From: Saprospiraceae bacterium
GTDB taxonomy: Bacteria > Bacteroidota > Bacteroidia > Chitinophagales > Saprospiraceae
Length of the DNA: 64,000 bases
NCBI GenBank assembly: GCA_016710625.1
Contig: JADJVK010000001.1
Location: 186,001-250,000 of the forward strand
Direction of reading: 5' to 3'
Shown: positions 62,658 through 64,000 of the stretch, in pieces
Position numbering within the stretch: position 1 is the stretch's first letter
How the letters are laid out: each line of letters opens with the position of its first letter
Program-made: the position numbers and the translations under genes
Notes under the pieces: model-generated
What the model was told of the DNA's origin: nothing
Seen by the model: the letters and a program-made list of their open reading frames with translations, nothing else
The model's database searches: none

Positions 62658-63722
62658 TTGTTTTCTCAAATATGCGGTTTGCTCAAAAAAAGGATGCTTT
62701 TTGTTTTCTAATATTTTGTTAATCAAACCATTAACTTTCTCTTTTGATTCGTCATACATGGCGATATAGCACAAAAGTTGATCATACATTGCCGCTTCTT
62801 TAAATGGACTTTCGTTTTTATCCAAAACATTTTGGTAAACTTGAGCAGCCTTTTTGTACTTGTTTTGCAAAAATAAAATATGGGCTTCCAGACTAGCAGC
62901 TTCATAAAACCAATCTTCTTTTACTGATGGGTTTTCAAGAGCTTTTAAAGCAACATCCCATTTTTTTTCCTCGAATAATTGATAAATTGAATCCAACGAC
63001 GAAGCTTCCGATCTAGATATAGAAAAATCTGGTTTTCTATGATTTGCCTTAGCTAATGCTAAATAATCTGGTTTCTTTTCAGTATGCTCTTTCGTATTGG
63101 GTTGGATGTTATTTTTTGTTTCTGTTTCTGTGGGCTGTTCTACTTTCGTTGGGTTATTTTCTTTTTGAATGGATTGATTTTCAACAACAACTGTATTTTC
63201 TTTGGGCTTCAACCAATTCATTGCAACCAAAGAAATGATTAAAATACCTACAAAAGCTGCTGCAATTTTCAATAAATTATTGTTAATGAAAAAACGCTTT
63301 TTTTGATTTTCTTGCTGATTGGTTATGATTTTTAGTCTCTGTCTTAGTTCATCATCACCAACTAAATTTATTCCTTCTTTTACTGCTTTTAGATTCAAAA
63401 CTCTTTTATCAAAATCAGCATCAAGTTGTCTTCTACTTTCTATTTTTGGAGTTATTTCATTTTCTGATTTTTTATCTAAATAGTTTAATATTTCATCATC
63501 CTCTATAAAAAATCCCTCTCCATCCAATTTGTTTTCAATTGAGCTTAATTTTTCTCTTAGTTCTTGATCACCAATTGCCTCTAAACCCTTGAATATTAGC
63601 CTATAATCTTCAATTTCTTTTTGTGAAAACTGATCGTTTTCCAATTCCATTTCAAATGCACTTTTTTGTTCATTATCCATTGCATTTGCACTATAATCAA
63701 TAATCTTGTAATCTTTCTCCAT
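62643..63722 (-). CDS. Anti-sigma-like membrane protein with internal repeat and periplasmic TPRs
   Basis: A 359-residue protein. The cytoplasmic part (1-150) contains an internal repeat: L-I-F-K-G-L-E-A-I-G-D-Q-E-L-R-E-K-L and L-K-A-V-K-E-G-I-N-L-V-G-D-D-E-L-R-Q-R-L. One membrane helix follows (about 153-172), then a Lys/Thr/Asn/Glu-rich linker and a C-terminal TPR-like domain in the periplasm (A-L-E-N-P-S-V-K-E-D-W-F-Y-E-A-A ... Y-K-K-A-A-Q-V-Y). No zinc-type anti-sigma motif. It is directly downstream of a sigma-70 region 4 gene (11 bases), the usual place for an anti-sigma factor. Its periplasmic TPR could receive a signal from the exported CHAT protein. Confidence 0.7.
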   Translation of the reverse strand: MEKDYKIIDYSANAMDNEQKSAFEMELENDQFSQKEIEDYRLIFKGLEAIGDQELREKLSSIENKLDGEGFFIEDDEILNYLDKKSENEITPKIESRRQLDADFDKRVLNLKAVKEGINLVGDDELRQRLKIITNQQENQKKRFFINNNLLKIAAAFVGILIISLVAMNWLKPKENTVVVENQSIQKENNPTKVEQPTETETKNNIQPNTKEHTEKKPDYLALAKANHRKPDFSISRSEASSLDSIYQLFEEKKWDVALKALENPSVKEDWFYEAASLEAHILFLQNKYKKAAQVYQNVLDKNESPFKEAAMYDQLLCYIAMYDESKEKVNGLINKILENKKHPFFEQTAYLRKQLIAK

Positions 63723-63733
63723 ACACTAATAAG

Positions 63734-64000
63734 TTAAGTATTCAACACCAATTTCTTTAATTGTTCCATGCATCTGTATTTTTTCACTTTCACAAATGCT
63801 TCGGAATAGCCCATTTTGCTAGCAATAGTGGTTAATGTGAGTTTTTTATAATAGCTATCCATGATTATTTCTTTGCAATCATCCTTTATTTTTTCTAGGG
63901 CAAGTTTTACTTTTTCCAATTGATGGCTGTTTTCCAAATGTTCATCAATATTGACTTCGTCATACACATTCTGACCGACTTCGATCTCATCTAAAAACTG
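63734..64000 (-). CDS. Sigma-70 family (ECF-like) factor, C-terminal part (5' end beyond the window)
   Basis: The frame is open to base 64000, so the start is missing. The 89 residues seen end with a sigma region-4-like helix-turn-helix: L-E-K-I-K-D-D-C-K-E-I-I-M-D-S-Y-Y-K-K-L-T-L-T-T-I-A-S-K-M-G-Y-S-E-A-F-V-K-V-K-K-Y-R-C-M-E-Q-L. The K-M-G-Y-S-x-A-x-V-K-V-K-K-x-R pattern matches ECF sigma region 4.2. It lies just upstream of the membrane anti-sigma-like gene on the same strand and is probably controlled by it. Confidence 0.8.
   Translation of the reverse strand, partial: QFLDEIEVGQNVYDEVNIDEHLENSHQLEKVKLALEKIKDDCKEIIMDSYYKKLTLTTIASKMGYSEAFVKVKKYRCMEQLKKLVLNT

Overview
The window reads as a stretch of chromosome from a low-GC member of the Bacteroidota. 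The evidence is four genes whose products end in Type IX secretion (Por) C-terminal sorting domains, promoters of the Bacteroidota form TTTG-N18..21-TAnnTTTG, a group II GGGP synthase, a two-domain outer-membrane-style amidohydrolase and many Sec-exported proteins whose signal peptides end in A-Q. The order or genus cannot be fixed from this sequence alone. Most of the window is ordinary housekeeping and envelope DNA; I see no phage, IS element, CRISPR array or conventional tRNA/rRNA gene.

Layout. 0-4.6 kb: flippase, DUF1232 protein, two-component pair. 4.6-6.7 kb: guaB and tadA, divergent. 6.7-9.2 kb: a disordered patch of short palindromes, scraps of T9SS sorting domains and one frameshifted T9SS cargo gene. 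9.3-16.3 kb: M28 peptidase, dnaX, fabI, recR and a glycosyltransferase fusion. 16.2-20.7 kb: a frameshifted lipoprotein and a large adhesin-like T9SS protein. 20.8-26.8 kb: rnpA, rpmH, uppS, bamA, GGGP synthase, rsgA. 26.8-30.5 kb: small exported proteins, flavin reductase, YqeY protein, exported esterase. 30.6-38.6 kb: ruvC, a glycosyltransferase, xth, brx, bactofilin, atpZ, a biotin carrier, an HTH regulator, a beta-CASP nuclease and a lipoprotein. 38.6-51.9 kb: recX, a nucleotidyltransferase, an OmpA-family protein, a GCS2-CBS protein and three large exported hydrolase-type proteins. 51.9-57.4 kb: dprA, then an RNA-repair locus. 57.4-64 kb: three unknown proteins, then a CHAT protease with a sigma/anti-sigma pair running off the right edge.

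The most interesting locus is 53.1-57.4 kb. A WYL-domain regulator is divergent from a slipin-like gene and the RNA ligase gene rtcB. The 783-base gap between them carries a palindromic operator over the regulator's own promoter, an array of related half-sites, and a structured RNA. Its core (54460-54527) matches a circularly permuted tRNA almost position by position: 3' half of the anticodon stem, 5-nt variable loop, canonical T-arm, acceptor stem closed by a tetraloop, U8-A9, D-arm with A14/G15/G18G19/A21, A26, 5' half of the anticodon stem. This topology recalls the tRNA-mimicking bacterial Y RNAs (YrlA) that accompany rtcBA in other phyla, but no Ro60/Rsr gene is visible here. I propose a WYL-controlled RNA-repair module with a tRNA-mimic RNA.

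A second theme is sequence integrity. Seven genes carry eight single-base indels, mostly in or beside short homopolymers, including the core gene ruvC. Joined across the indel, each gives a sensible full-length product. Residual sequencing error is the simplest explanation; genuine decay or, for one G6 run, phase variation is possible.
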